This document shows, in pieces, positions 27,318 to 39,017 of a DNA stretch of 64,000 nucleotides; the stretch's first letter is position 1, and the number at the start of each line of letters is the position of its first letter. The position numbers and the translations under genes were made by a program. The notes below the pieces were generated by a model. It was given only the letters and a program-made list of their open reading frames with translations, was not told where the DNA came from and did no database searches. The DNA comes from DASVDE01 sp963740065 (GTDB lineage Bacteria; Actinomycetota; Thermoleophilia; Solirubrobacterales; 70-9): NCBI GenBank assembly GCA_963740065.1, contig CAVUCS010000001.1, positions 62,001 through 126,000 on the forward strand. The letters run 5' to 3'.

Positions 27318-28319
27318 ATGAGCGTCTTCCTCCTGGCGCTCAGCTTTGCCGTCATCCTCGCCGGCGCGCTGCTCTTCACCAATGCGGTGGAGTGGATCGG
27401 CCACAAGCTGAAGCTCGGCGAGGGGGCGGTCGGCAGCCTGCTCGCCGCGGTCGGCACGGCGATGCCGGAGACGTTGATCGCGATCGTCGCCTTGATCGGC
27501 GCCAAGCAAGGGGCCGATCAGGTGGCGATCGGGGCGATCGTCGGCGCGCCCTTCCTGCTGGGGACGCTGGCGATGGGTCTTGTCGGCCTCTTTGTCTACT
27601 CCTACCGCGAGAGACGCGAGCAGGGGTTGACGCTCGACGCTCACGGGCCGACGCTGGAGCGGGACCTCCTCTTCTTCCTGATCTTCTTCGCGGCCGGCCT
27701 TTGCCTCGCTTGGGGGCCACCGCCGGCGGTGCGGATTCCGGCCGGGGTGATCATGATGTGCGCCTACGTCTTCTACGTCCGCCGCACCCTGCGCGGCGGC
27801 GGGGATGTGCAGGATCACGCTTCGCTCGACCCGCTGATCTTCGAGCGGCGGCCCGAGCGCCGCGGAGACCCCGCTCTCGCCTTCTGCGTGATCCAGTTGC
27901 TGGTCGGGCTTGGCGCGATGGTCGGCGGCGCCCACCTCTTCGTCGAGGAGCTGCTCAACCTCGCCGAGGCTCTTGGCGTCGAGGCGGTCGTCCTCGCTCT
28001 GATCCTCGCCCCGCTTGCGACCGAGCTGCCGGAGAAGGTCAACAGCTTCTTCTGGGTCCGCGAGGGCAAGGACAGCCTGGCGCTGGGAAACATCACCGGC
28101 GCGATGGTCTTCCAGTCGACGATCCCGGTCGGGATCGGCCTGATCTTCACCGACTGGGCCCTCAGCACCAACGCGGCGATTTCGGTCGGCCTAGGCCTCG
28201 CCGGCGGTTTCCTCGCCTACGAGATGCTGCACCGTCGCGACCGCTTCTCCCTTCCGGCGGTGGCGGCCTGGTTCACCCTCTACGCCGCGTACCTGCTGAT
28301 CGTCGTCCTCACCGCCTAA
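27318..28319 (+). CDS. Sodium/calcium exchanger-family membrane antiporter
   Basis: The product is 333 residues and about ten membrane helices. Two inverted alpha-repeats carry the ion-binding signatures: 'GTAMPETLIAIVAL' in the first half and 'LATELPEKVNSFFWVREGKD' followed by 'ALGNITGAMVFQ' in the second. This is the CaCA (YrbG-like) family exchanging cations across the cytoplasmic membrane; the exact ion is not predictable. The start ATG at 27318 is 10 bases after the lipoprotein stop. Confidence 0.88.
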   Translation: MSVFLLALSFAVILAGALLFTNAVEWIGHKLKLGEGAVGSLLAAVGTAMPETLIAIVALIGAKQGADQVAIGAIVGAPFLLGTLAMGLVGLFVYSYRERREQGLTLDAHGPTLERDLLFFLIFFAAGLCLAWGPPPAVRIPAGVIMMCAYVFYVRRTLRGGGDVQDHASLDPLIFERRPERRGDPALAFCVIQLLVGLGAMVGGAHLFVEELLNLAEALGVEAVVLALILAPLATELPEKVNSFFWVREGKDSLALGNITGAMVFQSTIPVGIGLIFTDWALSTNAAISVGLGLAGGFLAYEMLHRRDRFSLPAVAAWFTLYAAYLLIVVLTA

Positions 28320-28329
28320 GCCCTGACAT

Positions 28330-28375
28330 GGTGAAACGCATACGCGGGGTTATAGCCCGTGTATGCGTTGCAGCG
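28330..28375. repeat. Intergenic hairpin between convergent genes
   Basis: GAAACGCATACGCGGGG and CCCGTGTATGCGTTGC pair around a TTATAG loop with two non-Watson-Crick positions. It shares GTGAAACGCAT with the hairpin at 21806. Confidence 0.75.
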
Positions 28376-28394
28376 GAGGCGTTTGGCCGCAGCG

Positions 28395-28865
28395 TTAGGC
28401 GATATCGAGTGCGGCCAGCGCGTCGAGGACGACGTCGTCGTGCGTTCTCGGTGAAACCTTGGGGAAAACCTTGGCCACATTGCCGTCGGCGTCGATCAGA
28501 AATGTCGCGCGCTGCACGCCCATGTACTTCTTGCCGTACATCGACTTCTCGCCCCAGGTGCCGTATTGCTCGGCGACGGCGTGGTCGGCGTCGGCGAGCA
28601 GGGTGAAGTCGAGGTCGAATTTGCCGGCGAACTTGGCCACGTCCTCGACTGGGTCGGGAGAGACGCCGAGCACTCGCGCGCCAGCCTTCTCGTAGTCGGC
28701 GCGGCGGTCGCGCACGCCGCAGGCCTGGATCGTGCAGCCGGGTGTGTCAGCGCGGGGGTAGAAGTAGAGGACGACGGGCCCTCCACGCAGCTCCGAGAGG
28801 GTCACCTCGTTGCCCTCCTGATCGGGCAGCGTGAAGTCCGGCGCAGTCTTTCCTTCGTCGATCAC
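28395..28865 (-). CDS. bcp: Thioredoxin-dependent peroxiredoxin, Bcp/PrxQ type
   Basis: The product is 156 residues and full length. 'PRADTPGCTIQACGVRD' contains the peroxidatic Cys and, five residues on, the resolving Cys typical of atypical two-Cys Bcp. 'YGKKYMGVQRATFLIDADG' is the conserved second half. It reduces peroxides with thioredoxin in the cytoplasm. The GTG start at 28865 is two bases after the stop of an upstream small acidic protein, so the two form an operon. Confidence 0.93.
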   Translation of the reverse strand: MIDEGKTAPDFTLPDQEGNEVTLSELRGGPVVLYFYPRADTPGCTIQACGVRDRRADYEKAGARVLGVSPDPVEDVAKFAGKFDLDFTLLADADHAVAEQYGTWGEKSMYGKKYMGVQRATFLIDADGNVAKVFPKVSPRTHDDVVLDALAALDIA

Positions 28866-28867
28866 GG

Positions 28868-29206
28868 TCAGTCCTCGCGTCCCGGGTCCTGGCCGTCCTC
28901 GTCCTCGTCGCGCTCGCCGTCGCCCTGTTCCAGGGCGGTCTCGGAGATCGAGGCGTCGGCGCCCGGGTGGTAGTGGGTCTGGAACTGCTCGAGCAGTCGG
29001 TCGCGGTGGTCCTCGTCGACCGGCACGTCGTCGGCGATCCGGACCCAGTCGGCGCCCTCGTAGGCCTCCATGTTGAAGACCTCCTGGTCGAGCGAGGTGG
29101 AGTCGTCGACGACGACGAGAACCTCGGTCTGCGGGTTGAAATAGGTCCCCGGCTGCATCAGCAGCTCCTCGACCTCATAAAGGTTCTCTTTCGCGGCGTC
29201 GGCCAT
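28868..29206 (-). CDS. Conserved small acidic protein upstream of bcp
   Basis: This 112-residue protein starts 'MADAAKENLYEVEELLMQPG' and contains 'YFNPQTEVLVVVDDSTSLDQ' and 'GADWVRIADDVPVDE'. The C-terminal 25 residues are acidic and probably disordered. No named domain was recognised. The order with bcp (2-base gap) suggests shared expression. Confidence 0.65.
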   Translation of the reverse strand: MADAAKENLYEVEELLMQPGTYFNPQTEVLVVVDDSTSLDQEVFNMEAYEGADWVRIADDVPVDEDHRDRLLEQFQTHYHPGADASISETALEQGDGERDEDEDGQDPGRED

Positions 29207-29240
29207 GCCCCGATCCTACCCAGAAATGGGCGCACAGATC

Positions 29241-29287
29241 GCCTGTGGCGCCTTTGTTTCGCATATCGAAACAAAGGCGCCACAGGC
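29241..29287. repeat. Intergenic hairpin, 21-bp perfect arms (divergent context)
   Basis: GCCTGTGGCGCCTTTGTTTCG (29241-29261) and its exact complement (29267-29287) enclose CATAT. It is upstream of both flanking genes. Confidence 0.9.
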
Positions 29288-29327
29288 TGGCTCCCCGAGC
29301 CGCCATCCGCTACTCTTCGATGGCTGG

Positions 29328-29343
29328 TTGACTGACTAGTCAA
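29328..29343. promoter_or_regulatory. TTGACTGACTAGTCAA dyad upstream of acyl-CoA dehydrogenase
   Basis: TTGACT and AGTCAA are inverted around GACT, with a nested perfect palindrome TGACTAGTCA. TetR-type fatty-acid regulators (FadR, KstR, FasR classes) bind dyads of this size upstream of beta-oxidation genes. The distance to the GTG start is 69 bases. The regulator is not identified. Confidence 0.55.
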
Positions 29344-29412
29344 TCGGTGGGCTGTCGCTCTCCGGCGAAGCCCTAAAAAGGCTTATTCACTGACAAAAAG
29401 GAGCCGCGAGCA

Positions 29413-30642
29413 GTGGTTGACTTCACCCTGACCGACGAGCAGAAGGACCTGCGCGAGATGGCGCACAACTTCGCTGAGAATGAGATCCGCAAGGTCGCCT
29501 GGGAGTACGACGTGGACGGCACCTGGCCCCAGGACATCGTCGACAAGGCCTGGGAAGTGGGGTTGATGAACACCCACATCGCCGAGGAGTACGGCGGGCC
29601 CGGCCTCGACTACCTCTCCGGCTGCCTGATCGAGGAGGAGATGGGTTGGGGGTGCTCCGGCATCGGCACCAGCCTGATGGCCAACGGCCTCGCCTCCGCG
29701 CCGATCAGCCTCGGCGGCTCCGAGGAGACCAAGAAGAAGTACCTCGGCATGCTCTGCGAGTCGCCGAAACTGGCCTCCTTCTGCCTGACCGAGCCCGACG
29801 CCGGCTCCGACGTCTCGGGGATGAAGACCCGCGCCGTCAAGAAGGGCGACAAGTACGTGATCAACGGCTCCAAGTGCTTCATCACCAATGGCACCTACGC
29901 CGACTACTTCACGGTCTACGCCAAGACCGATCCCGACGCGGGCCACCGCGGGATCAGCGCCTTCGTCGTCGATGCCGACCTCCCCGGGGTCAGCGTCGAC
30001 AAGAAGGAGGACAAGATGGGCCAGCGGGCGTCCAACACCGCGACCATCTCCTTCGACGATGTCGAGATCCCCGCTGAGAACCTGCTCGGCGAGGAGAACA
30101 AGGGATTCAAACTGGCGATGATGACGCTGGACCGCACCCGGCCCGGCGTCTCGGCGATGGCCGTCGGCATCGGCCGCGCGGCGCTGGAGTACGCCTCCGA
30201 CTACTCCAAGGAGCGCGTCCAGTTCGGCGTGCCGATCGCGATGCACCAGGCGATCCAGTTCATGATCGCCGACATGGCGACGAAGGTCGAGGCCGGTCGC
30301 CTGCTGGTCTGGAACTCGGCGGTCATGCTCGACCAGGGCATGCGCAACAGCAAGGTCTCCTCGATGGCGAAGCGCTTCGCCGCCGACTCGGCGATGGAAA
30401 TCACCGTCGACGCCGTGCAGGTCTACGGCGGCTACGGCTTCATCAAGGAGTACCCGGTGGAGAAACTGATGCGCGACGCGAAGATCATGCAGCTCTACGA
30501 AGGCACCAGCCAGATCCAGCGTCTGGTGATCGCCAAAGAGGTGCTGCTGCCGCGCAACATCGACGAAAAGACGCCTGAGGCCGAGGCAGCCGCCAAAAAG
30601 GCGGAAAACAGCCAGGCCGAGCAGGCAGCCGCTACGGTCTAA
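29413..30642 (+). CDS. Acyl-CoA dehydrogenase
   Basis: The product is 409 residues. The start GTG at 29413 follows AAAAAGGAG (about 29395-29403). The FAD/substrate motif 'CLTEPDAGSDVSGMKTRA' and the C-terminal 'YGGYGFIKEYPVEKLMRDAK' plus 'YEGTSQIQR', whose Glu is the catalytic base position of medium-chain-type dehydrogenases, are intact. It oxidises acyl-CoA to trans-2-enoyl-CoA, passing electrons to ETF. The last 30 residues are an Ala/Glu/Lys-rich extension. Confidence 0.93.
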   Translation: MVDFTLTDEQKDLREMAHNFAENEIRKVAWEYDVDGTWPQDIVDKAWEVGLMNTHIAEEYGGPGLDYLSGCLIEEEMGWGCSGIGTSLMANGLASAPISLGGSEETKKKYLGMLCESPKLASFCLTEPDAGSDVSGMKTRAVKKGDKYVINGSKCFITNGTYADYFTVYAKTDPDAGHRGISAFVVDADLPGVSVDKKEDKMGQRASNTATISFDDVEIPAENLLGEENKGFKLAMMTLDRTRPGVSAMAVGIGRAALEYASDYSKERVQFGVPIAMHQAIQFMIADMATKVEAGRLLVWNSAVMLDQGMRNSKVSSMAKRFAADSAMEITVDAVQVYGGYGFIKEYPVEKLMRDAKIMQLYEGTSQIQRLVIAKEVLLPRNIDEKTPEAEAAAKKAENSQAEQAAATV

Positions 30643-30644
30643 GC

Positions 30645-32024
30645 ATGGACGTTCGCGAGCGCGCCGCCGCGGGAAAGGCGGCGCGCTCGCGGGCTCCTCG
30701 CTCCGCGATCGCGGAGTGGGGGCCAACCTCCGACCGGGCCGACCCGGTCGCTTTGCTCGAGGAGCAGGCGCGCGATCGCGTTCCCGAGCTGCTGCCGATC
30801 CGCTACGGGCGGATGGCGGTCTCTCCCTTCACCTTCTTCCGCGGCGCCGCCGCGGTGATGGCGGCCGACCTGGCGGCGGGGCAGTCCTCCGGCTTGACGG
30901 TGCAGGCCTGCGGCGACGCGCATCTCTCCAACTTCGGCGCCTTCGCCGCGCCCAATCGCAGCCTCATCTTCGACCTCAACGACTTCGATGAGACGCTGCC
31001 CGCGCCCTGGGAGTGGGATCTGCAGCGCCTCGCCGCCAGCTTTGAGATCGCAGCGCGGGAGAACGGCTTTAAGCGCAAGGAGCGCCGCGCTTCGGTTGCG
31101 GCCGCTGCCTCCGAATACCGCGAGGCGATGCGGGGTTTCGCCGCGATGCGCAACCTCGAGGTCTGGTACTCGCGGGCCGACGTCGAGCAGGTGATGGGCA
31201 GGGTCCGAGCGCTGGGATCGAAGGCGGTGAAGCGGGCCAGAAAGGGCGCCGCCAAGGCGAACGCCAAGGACAGCCTGAGGGCGCTCGACCGGCTTACCGA
31301 AAAGGTCGACGGAGAGCTGCGGATCGTCAGCCGCCCGCCGCTGATCGTGCCGGTGGAGGAGTTGCTCCCCGAGGCGGCCCGCCATGAGGATGCCGAGGAG
31401 GCGATACGCAAGGTCCTGGATCGCTACTCGGAGTCCCTGAAGGGGGATCGTCGCCGCTTGCTCTCCGAGTACAGGTTCCGCCACCTCGCCCACAAGATCG
31501 TCGGCGTGGGTAGCGTCGGCACGCGCTCTTGGATCATCCTGCTGACCGGGCGCGACGATCGCGATCCACTGTTCCTCCAAGCCAAGGAGGCGACCCGGTC
31601 GGTGTTGGAGCCCTACGCGGGCAAGAGCAGATTTCGCAACCACGGTCGTCGGGTGGTGGAGGGACAGTGGCTGATGCAGGCCGCGAGCGACAGCTTTCTC
31701 GGCTGGTGCACCTCGCCCGGCTTGGCCGAGGAGCCGCGCGACTTCTACGTGCGCCAGCTCTGGGACGGCAAGGGCTCGGTCGATGTCGAGACCCTGCTAC
31801 CGACCGGACTGGAGACCTACGCGCGCCTCTGCGGCTGGACCCTGGCCCGCGCCCACGCCCGTTCCGGCGACGCGGTGGCGATCGGCGCCTACCTGGGCTC
31901 AGGGACGCGCTTCGACGATGCGATCGTCGAGTTCGCCTCCCGCTACGCCGACCAAAACGAGCGCGACCACGCCGCCCTGCTCGCCGCGATCGACTCCGGC
32001 CGCCTCGAGGCCAAAGACGCCTAA
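30645..32024 (+). CDS. DUF2252 family protein
   Basis: The product is 459 residues. The family's hallmarks are present: 'SPFTFFRGAAAVMAADLA' and 'VQACGDAHLSNFGAFAAP' followed by 'FDLNDFDETLPAPWEWDL', then 'HRIVG'-like 'HKIVGVGSVGTRSWIILLTG'. The fold is kinase-like (HGDxHxxN- and D-containing motifs), so ATP-dependent phosphotransfer is plausible but unproven. It starts two bases after the acyl-CoA dehydrogenase stop and is probably co-transcribed. Confidence 0.88.
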   Translation: MDVRERAAAGKAARSRAPRSAIAEWGPTSDRADPVALLEEQARDRVPELLPIRYGRMAVSPFTFFRGAAAVMAADLAAGQSSGLTVQACGDAHLSNFGAFAAPNRSLIFDLNDFDETLPAPWEWDLQRLAASFEIAARENGFKRKERRASVAAAASEYREAMRGFAAMRNLEVWYSRADVEQVMGRVRALGSKAVKRARKGAAKANAKDSLRALDRLTEKVDGELRIVSRPPLIVPVEELLPEAARHEDAEEAIRKVLDRYSESLKGDRRRLLSEYRFRHLAHKIVGVGSVGTRSWIILLTGRDDRDPLFLQAKEATRSVLEPYAGKSRFRNHGRRVVEGQWLMQAASDSFLGWCTSPGLAEEPRDFYVRQLWDGKGSVDVETLLPTGLETYARLCGWTLARAHARSGDAVAIGAYLGSGTRFDDAIVEFASRYADQNERDHAALLAAIDSGRLEAKDA

Positions 32025-32032
32025 AACAAGCT

Positions 32033-32076
32033 TCCGCTGCGACTTATCCCTGTAGTCAGGGATAAGTCGCAGCGGA
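32033..32076. repeat. Intergenic hairpin, 20-bp perfect arms (family A)
   Basis: TCCGCTGCGACTTATCCCTG (32033-32052) and its exact complement (32057-32076) enclose TAGT. It lies between convergent DUF2252 and typA genes. Confidence 0.9.
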
Positions 32077-32086
32077 GCGGGCTGTT

Positions 32087-33923
<1,837 letters not shown>

Positions 33924-34055
33924 GGGGACGCGGGATGGTACGGTGATTGCGTCGAGTGCCGCTTTTGGCTCTCGAGAGGTTCCGTTTCTCGCTGCGCTTC
34001 AGAGCGTTTTCGGGGTTACAGGATCTCCCCAATCGCTCATAAGGAGTCAGCAAAT

Positions 34056-35174
<1,119 letters not shown>

Positions 35175-35191
35175 CTGAGCCGCACCCGCCG

Positions 35192-35234
35192 GGTGCAACG
35201 CTTAGCCTCCCATAAGGGGGACAAGCGTTGCACC
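35192..35234. repeat. Intergenic hairpin (family B) between helicase and csp genes
   Basis: GGTGCAACGCTT and AAGCGTTGCACC form 12 perfect pairs with additional CCTCCC/GGGGG pairing around ATAA. The GGTGCAACG core recurs at 46289 and 46360. A smaller hairpin, GCACCC-GCC-GGGTGC, overlaps its left edge. Confidence 0.8.
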
Positions 35235-35263
35235 GCGGCAAGATTCGCCGTAGAACGAACGAA

Positions 35264-35281
35264 GCCCGCCTATCGGCGGGC
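35264..35281 (-). terminator. Hairpin terminator for the csp gene
   Basis: GCCCGCC-TATC-GGCGGGC is a 7-bp GC-rich hairpin 30 bases past the csp stop. On the minus strand it is followed by TTCGTTCGTTC, a moderately T-rich tail. Confidence 0.55.
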
Positions 35282-35310
35282 CTTCGTCACTACTAAAGAG
35301 CGGTGCGCGA

Positions 35311-35517
35311 CTAGGAAGTCTGCTGAACGCTCCCGGCGGCCGGACCTTTGGGGCCGTCCTCCGACTCGTAGCTGACCTTGGCGCCCTCGGTCAGGGACTT
35401 GAAGCCCTCGCCGAGAATCGCGCTGTGATGGACGAAAACGTCCTTCGAGCCGTCATCGGGAGTGATGAACCCGTAGCCCTTGTCGTCGCTAAACCACTTA
35501 ACTGTTCCAGTAGGCAT
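35311..35517 (-). CDS. Cold-shock protein (CspA family)
   Basis: The product is 68 residues from the ATG at 35517, preceded by GGAGGCAATGC. It has RNP1 'KGYGFITPDD' and RNP2 'DVFVHHSAI' with the start 'MPTGTVKWFSDDKG', the complete single-domain nucleic-acid chaperone. A longer reading frame to 35589 exists but the extra residues do not look like protein. The 220 bases upstream (to 35740) hold no other gene and could include a long regulated 5' UTR, as is common for csp genes. Confidence 0.95.
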   Translation of the reverse strand: MPTGTVKWFSDDKGYGFITPDDGSKDVFVHHSAILGEGFKSLTEGAKVSYESEDGPKGPAAGSVQQTS

Positions 35518-35740
35518 GCATTGCCTCCACTTCATGTGCTGCGAAAGCGGAGGATGCTGGTAAAGCAACGACTCCGAGACGCTAGACACGACTTTTGCCG
35601 GATCGATCCGGCCTAACGTTTGGGACCGTAGCAGGGTTTGCCCTGCGTGGAGCTTGCATTCCCCTTACATTGGCCTGACGCCGTGATGATGCCGGCGGCA
35701 GAGGGTTGAGTCATTGAACCCGATGAGGAGGAGGGAAGCG

Positions 35741-36661
35741 ATGCGCTCGTTCGGAAAGCAGGTCCTGGTCCCCTTGGCGCTTTGCGCCGCGGCGCTGGCG
35801 GCGACGGCGCTTGGCATGGGAGGAGTCTCCCGCGGCGCCGGCGGCGCCTCGTCCACCAACCCCGCCTTCCTCCCGATCGGCGACGGCAAGGTGACGACGA
35901 GCGGCGCTCGGCGCGGCTACGTCTACGCCTGCCGCTCTGGAATGGCGCCTCCGGGCGGCGCCGGCGCCTTCACCGACGGGCCGTGGATTCGCGGCGACGG
36001 CACCTATGACCTGACCGCGAAGGCGACGGTCGACGGCTCGGTCAGCTGGAGCAACGCGAAGCTGCGCCAATCTCGCAACGCGAAGCGGCGGGTCTTCTCA
36101 GGCAACGGCCTGCCGAAGGGCAACACGACGGGCAACTTCCCGATCCAGTCCAGCGACGACGCTTACAACTACGACCGCAACCCCAACTCGATCCGCTCCC
36201 AGAGCATCTACTACTCGCTGCCGCGCCACCCAAAGCGGGCCTCCAGCCCCGGCTGCCTCTCCGGCGGGCCGATCGGCATCGCCCGGAACGGGGTGGCGAT
36301 CTTCAACGCTCTCGACGCCACCGACCGCGACGCTGTCGCCCACGAGGTGCAGGATCGCTGCGGCGGCCACCCCCAGCAGCAGGGCCTCTACCACTATCAC
36401 GGGATTCCCTCCTGCCTGACCAAGAAGGACTCGCCCAAGCGCCACTCGAGACTGGTCGGCTTCGCCCTCGACGGCTTCCCGATCTACGGCCCGCGCGGCG
36501 GGGGCGGCAAGTTGCTGGACGACGAAAATCTCGACGCCTGCCACGGCCACACCGGCAAGGTCTGGCTCGACGGCCGCTGGCAGCGCATCTACCACTACCA
36601 CGCGACCCTCGAGTACCCATACACGCTCGGCTGCTACCGCGGCACCCCCCAGGGCGGCTAA
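35741..36661 (+). CDS. Secreted YHYH-domain protein
   Basis: The ATG at 35741 follows a strong AGGAGGAGGGAAG. The product is 306 residues with an export signal ('VLVPLALCAAALAATALGMG'). The YHYH domain is clear: 'GLYHYHGIPSCL', 'FALDGFPIYGPRG', 'YHYHATLEYPYTLGCYRG'. YHYH proteins are secreted, His-rich, and their function is unproven, with metal binding or redox proposed. It is followed by a family A hairpin. Confidence 0.85.
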   Translation: MRSFGKQVLVPLALCAAALAATALGMGGVSRGAGGASSTNPAFLPIGDGKVTTSGARRGYVYACRSGMAPPGGAGAFTDGPWIRGDGTYDLTAKATVDGSVSWSNAKLRQSRNAKRRVFSGNGLPKGNTTGNFPIQSSDDAYNYDRNPNSIRSQSIYYSLPRHPKRASSPGCLSGGPIGIARNGVAIFNALDATDRDAVAHEVQDRCGGHPQQQGLYHYHGIPSCLTKKDSPKRHSRLVGFALDGFPIYGPRGGGGKLLDDENLDACHGHTGKVWLDGRWQRIYHYHATLEYPYTLGCYRGTPQGG

Positions 36662-36671
36662 GCGGGCCGGG

Positions 36672-36724
36672 CCCTTCCGCTGCGACTTATCCCTGACATA
36701 CCGGGATAAGTCGCAGCGGAAGGG
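36672..36724. repeat. Intergenic hairpin, 22-bp perfect arms (family A)
   Basis: CCCTTCCGCTGCGACTTATC plus CC and its exact complement flank TGACATACC. It sits 11 bases after the YHYH stop, before a co-directional gene. Confidence 0.9.
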
Positions 36725-36805
36725 GAATTGAGCAGTGAATCGAGCGGTCGGAAGCCGCCGACGCCGTGTTAAGGAAGAGTCGGAACCGACCGATACTTTG
36801 AATTG

Positions 36806-39013
36806 ATGATCTCGGGGGGAAATCGCAGCCGCGTCGCGGCGACCTTGGTCGCTGTCGTCGTCGCGGGATTGGCGGCGATGCCGGGATCGGCTGGGGCGGC
36901 TGAGCCGATCGCACCGGCCGCGATGGGCGGCACTCCGTATCAACCTGGTGAGGCGATCGTTCGTTTCGAGCCGGGCACGAATGCGGTGGAGCGTCGTGCG
37001 GCACGCGGCGAGGCGGATGTTGGCTTCGACAGCACATTTGGAGTTCCGCGGGCCCAGGTGGTCACAGTCGACGGCTCCGTCGAGGCGGCTGTGCGGAAGC
37101 TGAAGCATCAGCCTGGGGTTGCCTATGCCCAACCGAACTATCGGTATGAGGAATTGGCTAATCCACCGGACGACACATTCTTCAACGATCTTTGGGGTCT
37201 CTCGGACCCTGCGTTGCCGAATCCCGGGGTCAGCGCCCTCTCGGCATGGGATAGAAGCAAAGGGAGCGATGAGGTCATCGCAATCGTCGATACCGGCATT
37301 GATTTGACCCATCCCGACTTGATCGGGAATCTGTGGACCAACCCCGACCCGACCATGAGAGACATTCACGGATACGACTTCGTCGACGACGATGGAGTCC
37401 CCGACGACTATGACTTTCACGGGACGCATGTCGCTGGAACCGCGGCGGCGACTGCCGGCAATGGCCAGGGGATCGCAGGGGTTGCGCCTGATGCCAAGGT
37501 GATGGCGGTTCGGGTTTTGGATGGAGACGGAAGTGGTTCCACCACAGACGTCGCCGCCGGCATCATCTACGCCGCCGAACACAGGGCCGATGTGATCAAC
37601 CTGAGCCTAGGGAGCTCTGAGTCCAGCGATCCGACGTTGTCGAACGCGATCAACGTGGCCGCGGCCAACGATGTAGTCGTCGTCGCTGCTGCTGGGAATA
37701 CCGGCACCAACAATGACGCCCAACCCGTCCTCCCCTGTGCGTTGCCGCAGACAAACTTAATCTGCGTTGCCGCGCTAAGACTGAGCGGGGGGCTGGCGAG
37801 CTTCTCTAACTTTGGAGCGAGTTCCGTGGATTTGGCAGCTCCAGGAACCAGCATTCTGAGCACGCAGACTGACTATGACCAACAGGGCGCCACGGAGGGC
37901 TTCGAAAGCGGCACAACCTCCGGTTGGGACCTCTCAACGGAATCTGGATCGGTCCCCTGGGGGGTTACCAGCAGCACCTATTCCGAAGGGGGCTTTTCGG
38001 CCACCGACAGTCCCGGGCAGGACTACGCACCGAACTCCGACACGCAATTAGCTAAGTCCGACCCAGTCGACCTAACCGGCGAGCGGGGGTGTCGGATTCA
38101 CTTCGACCTTCGGCGTGACATCCAGCCCACCGAGGATGGCAAATTCTCCGACAAGCTCTTGGCGGGTGCTGAGACCTCGACAGCCGCACGGGACGTGCTT
38201 CCCTTTGCGGGTAGTTCTGGCGGTGCATTTCTGCCGGCGGAGGCTTCGATCTCGGATCTCGATGATCGCCCCGATGTTTACCCCTCGTTCGAGCTCATCT
38301 CCGATGGCTCGCAGCAGTTCGACGGTGCATATGTCGACAACGTGCGCGTTCTCTGTCGTGCGCAGACATACGCGGACGCAGTGAGCCCAGCCGGCAACTA
38401 CGTTTACTTTCAGGGCACGTCGATGGCTACTCCCCATGTAGCCGGTGTGGCCGCCTTGGTTCGCGCTGCCGCGCCTGATGCGTCCGCGGCAGAGGTTGTC
38501 AATGCGATTAGGGCCGGAGTCTCACCAACTCCCAGACCTGATTCCTCGAGACCGACGGTAACCGGTGGCATCGCGGATGCATGCCAAGCGATCGCGGTGG
38601 CGACTGGAAACGCGACGCCAGACTGTCCCGGGAGCAGCAGAGTTATACCTCCGCCCCCACCGGAAACTCCGATCATTCCGGCAGCATCACCTCCCAGCAC
38701 GTACACCGCTTTCTCCAAGCCCAAGGACAAGACTCGCCCCGAGACTGTGATCACCCAGGGCCCGGGGAGGGTCTCCTTCACTCACAAGCGGTGGAAGCGG
38801 GTGGTGTTTCGGTTCCAGTCATCCGAGGGGGATTCCGCGTTCCTTTGCAAGATCGACCGGGGCAAGTTCCACCAGTGCTGGCGCAAGCTGGTCCGCTGGT
38901 TCCGACCCGGCAGGCACGTGCTGCGCGTCAAGGCGAAGGATGCGGCGGGCAACGTCGATCGCTCGCCCGTTGTCTACCGGTTCCGGATCAAGCGCGCCCG
39001 GCACACCCGCTGA
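36806..39013 (+). CDS. Secreted subtilisin-like serine protease (S8)
   Basis: The product is 735 residues from the ATG at 36806. Signal peptide ('LVAVVVAGLAAMPGSAGAA'), inhibitor-like propeptide ('QPGEAIVRFEPGTNAVE'), then the catalytic domain: Asp in 'AIVDTGIDLTHPDL', His in 'DFHGTHVAGTAA', oxyanion Asn in 'VVVAAAGNTG', Ser in 'GTSMATPHVAGVAAL'. About 180 residues are inserted between 'DLAAPGTSILSTQ' and the Ser motif, resembling a jelly-roll ('TSGWDLSTESGSVPWG'). The C-terminus is the same Cys-paired module as in the beta-helix protein. Third-position GC looks lower than in neighbouring genes. Confidence 0.92.
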   Translation: MISGGNRSRVAATLVAVVVAGLAAMPGSAGAAEPIAPAAMGGTPYQPGEAIVRFEPGTNAVERRAARGEADVGFDSTFGVPRAQVVTVDGSVEAAVRKLKHQPGVAYAQPNYRYEELANPPDDTFFNDLWGLSDPALPNPGVSALSAWDRSKGSDEVIAIVDTGIDLTHPDLIGNLWTNPDPTMRDIHGYDFVDDDGVPDDYDFHGTHVAGTAAATAGNGQGIAGVAPDAKVMAVRVLDGDGSGSTTDVAAGIIYAAEHRADVINLSLGSSESSDPTLSNAINVAAANDVVVVAAAGNTGTNNDAQPVLPCALPQTNLICVAALRLSGGLASFSNFGASSVDLAAPGTSILSTQTDYDQQGATEGFESGTTSGWDLSTESGSVPWGVTSSTYSEGGFSATDSPGQDYAPNSDTQLAKSDPVDLTGERGCRIHFDLRRDIQPTEDGKFSDKLLAGAETSTAARDVLPFAGSSGGAFLPAEASISDLDDRPDVYPSFELISDGSQQFDGAYVDNVRVLCRAQTYADAVSPAGNYVYFQGTSMATPHVAGVAALVRAAAPDASAAEVVNAIRAGVSPTPRPDSSRPTVTGGIADACQAIAVATGNATPDCPGSSRVIPPPPPETPIIPAASPPSTYTAFSKPKDKTRPETVITQGPGRVSFTHKRWKRVVFRFQSSEGDSAFLCKIDRGKFHQCWRKLVRWFRPGRHVLRVKAKDAAGNVDRSPVVYRFRIKRARHTR

Positions 39014-39017
39014 GCGC

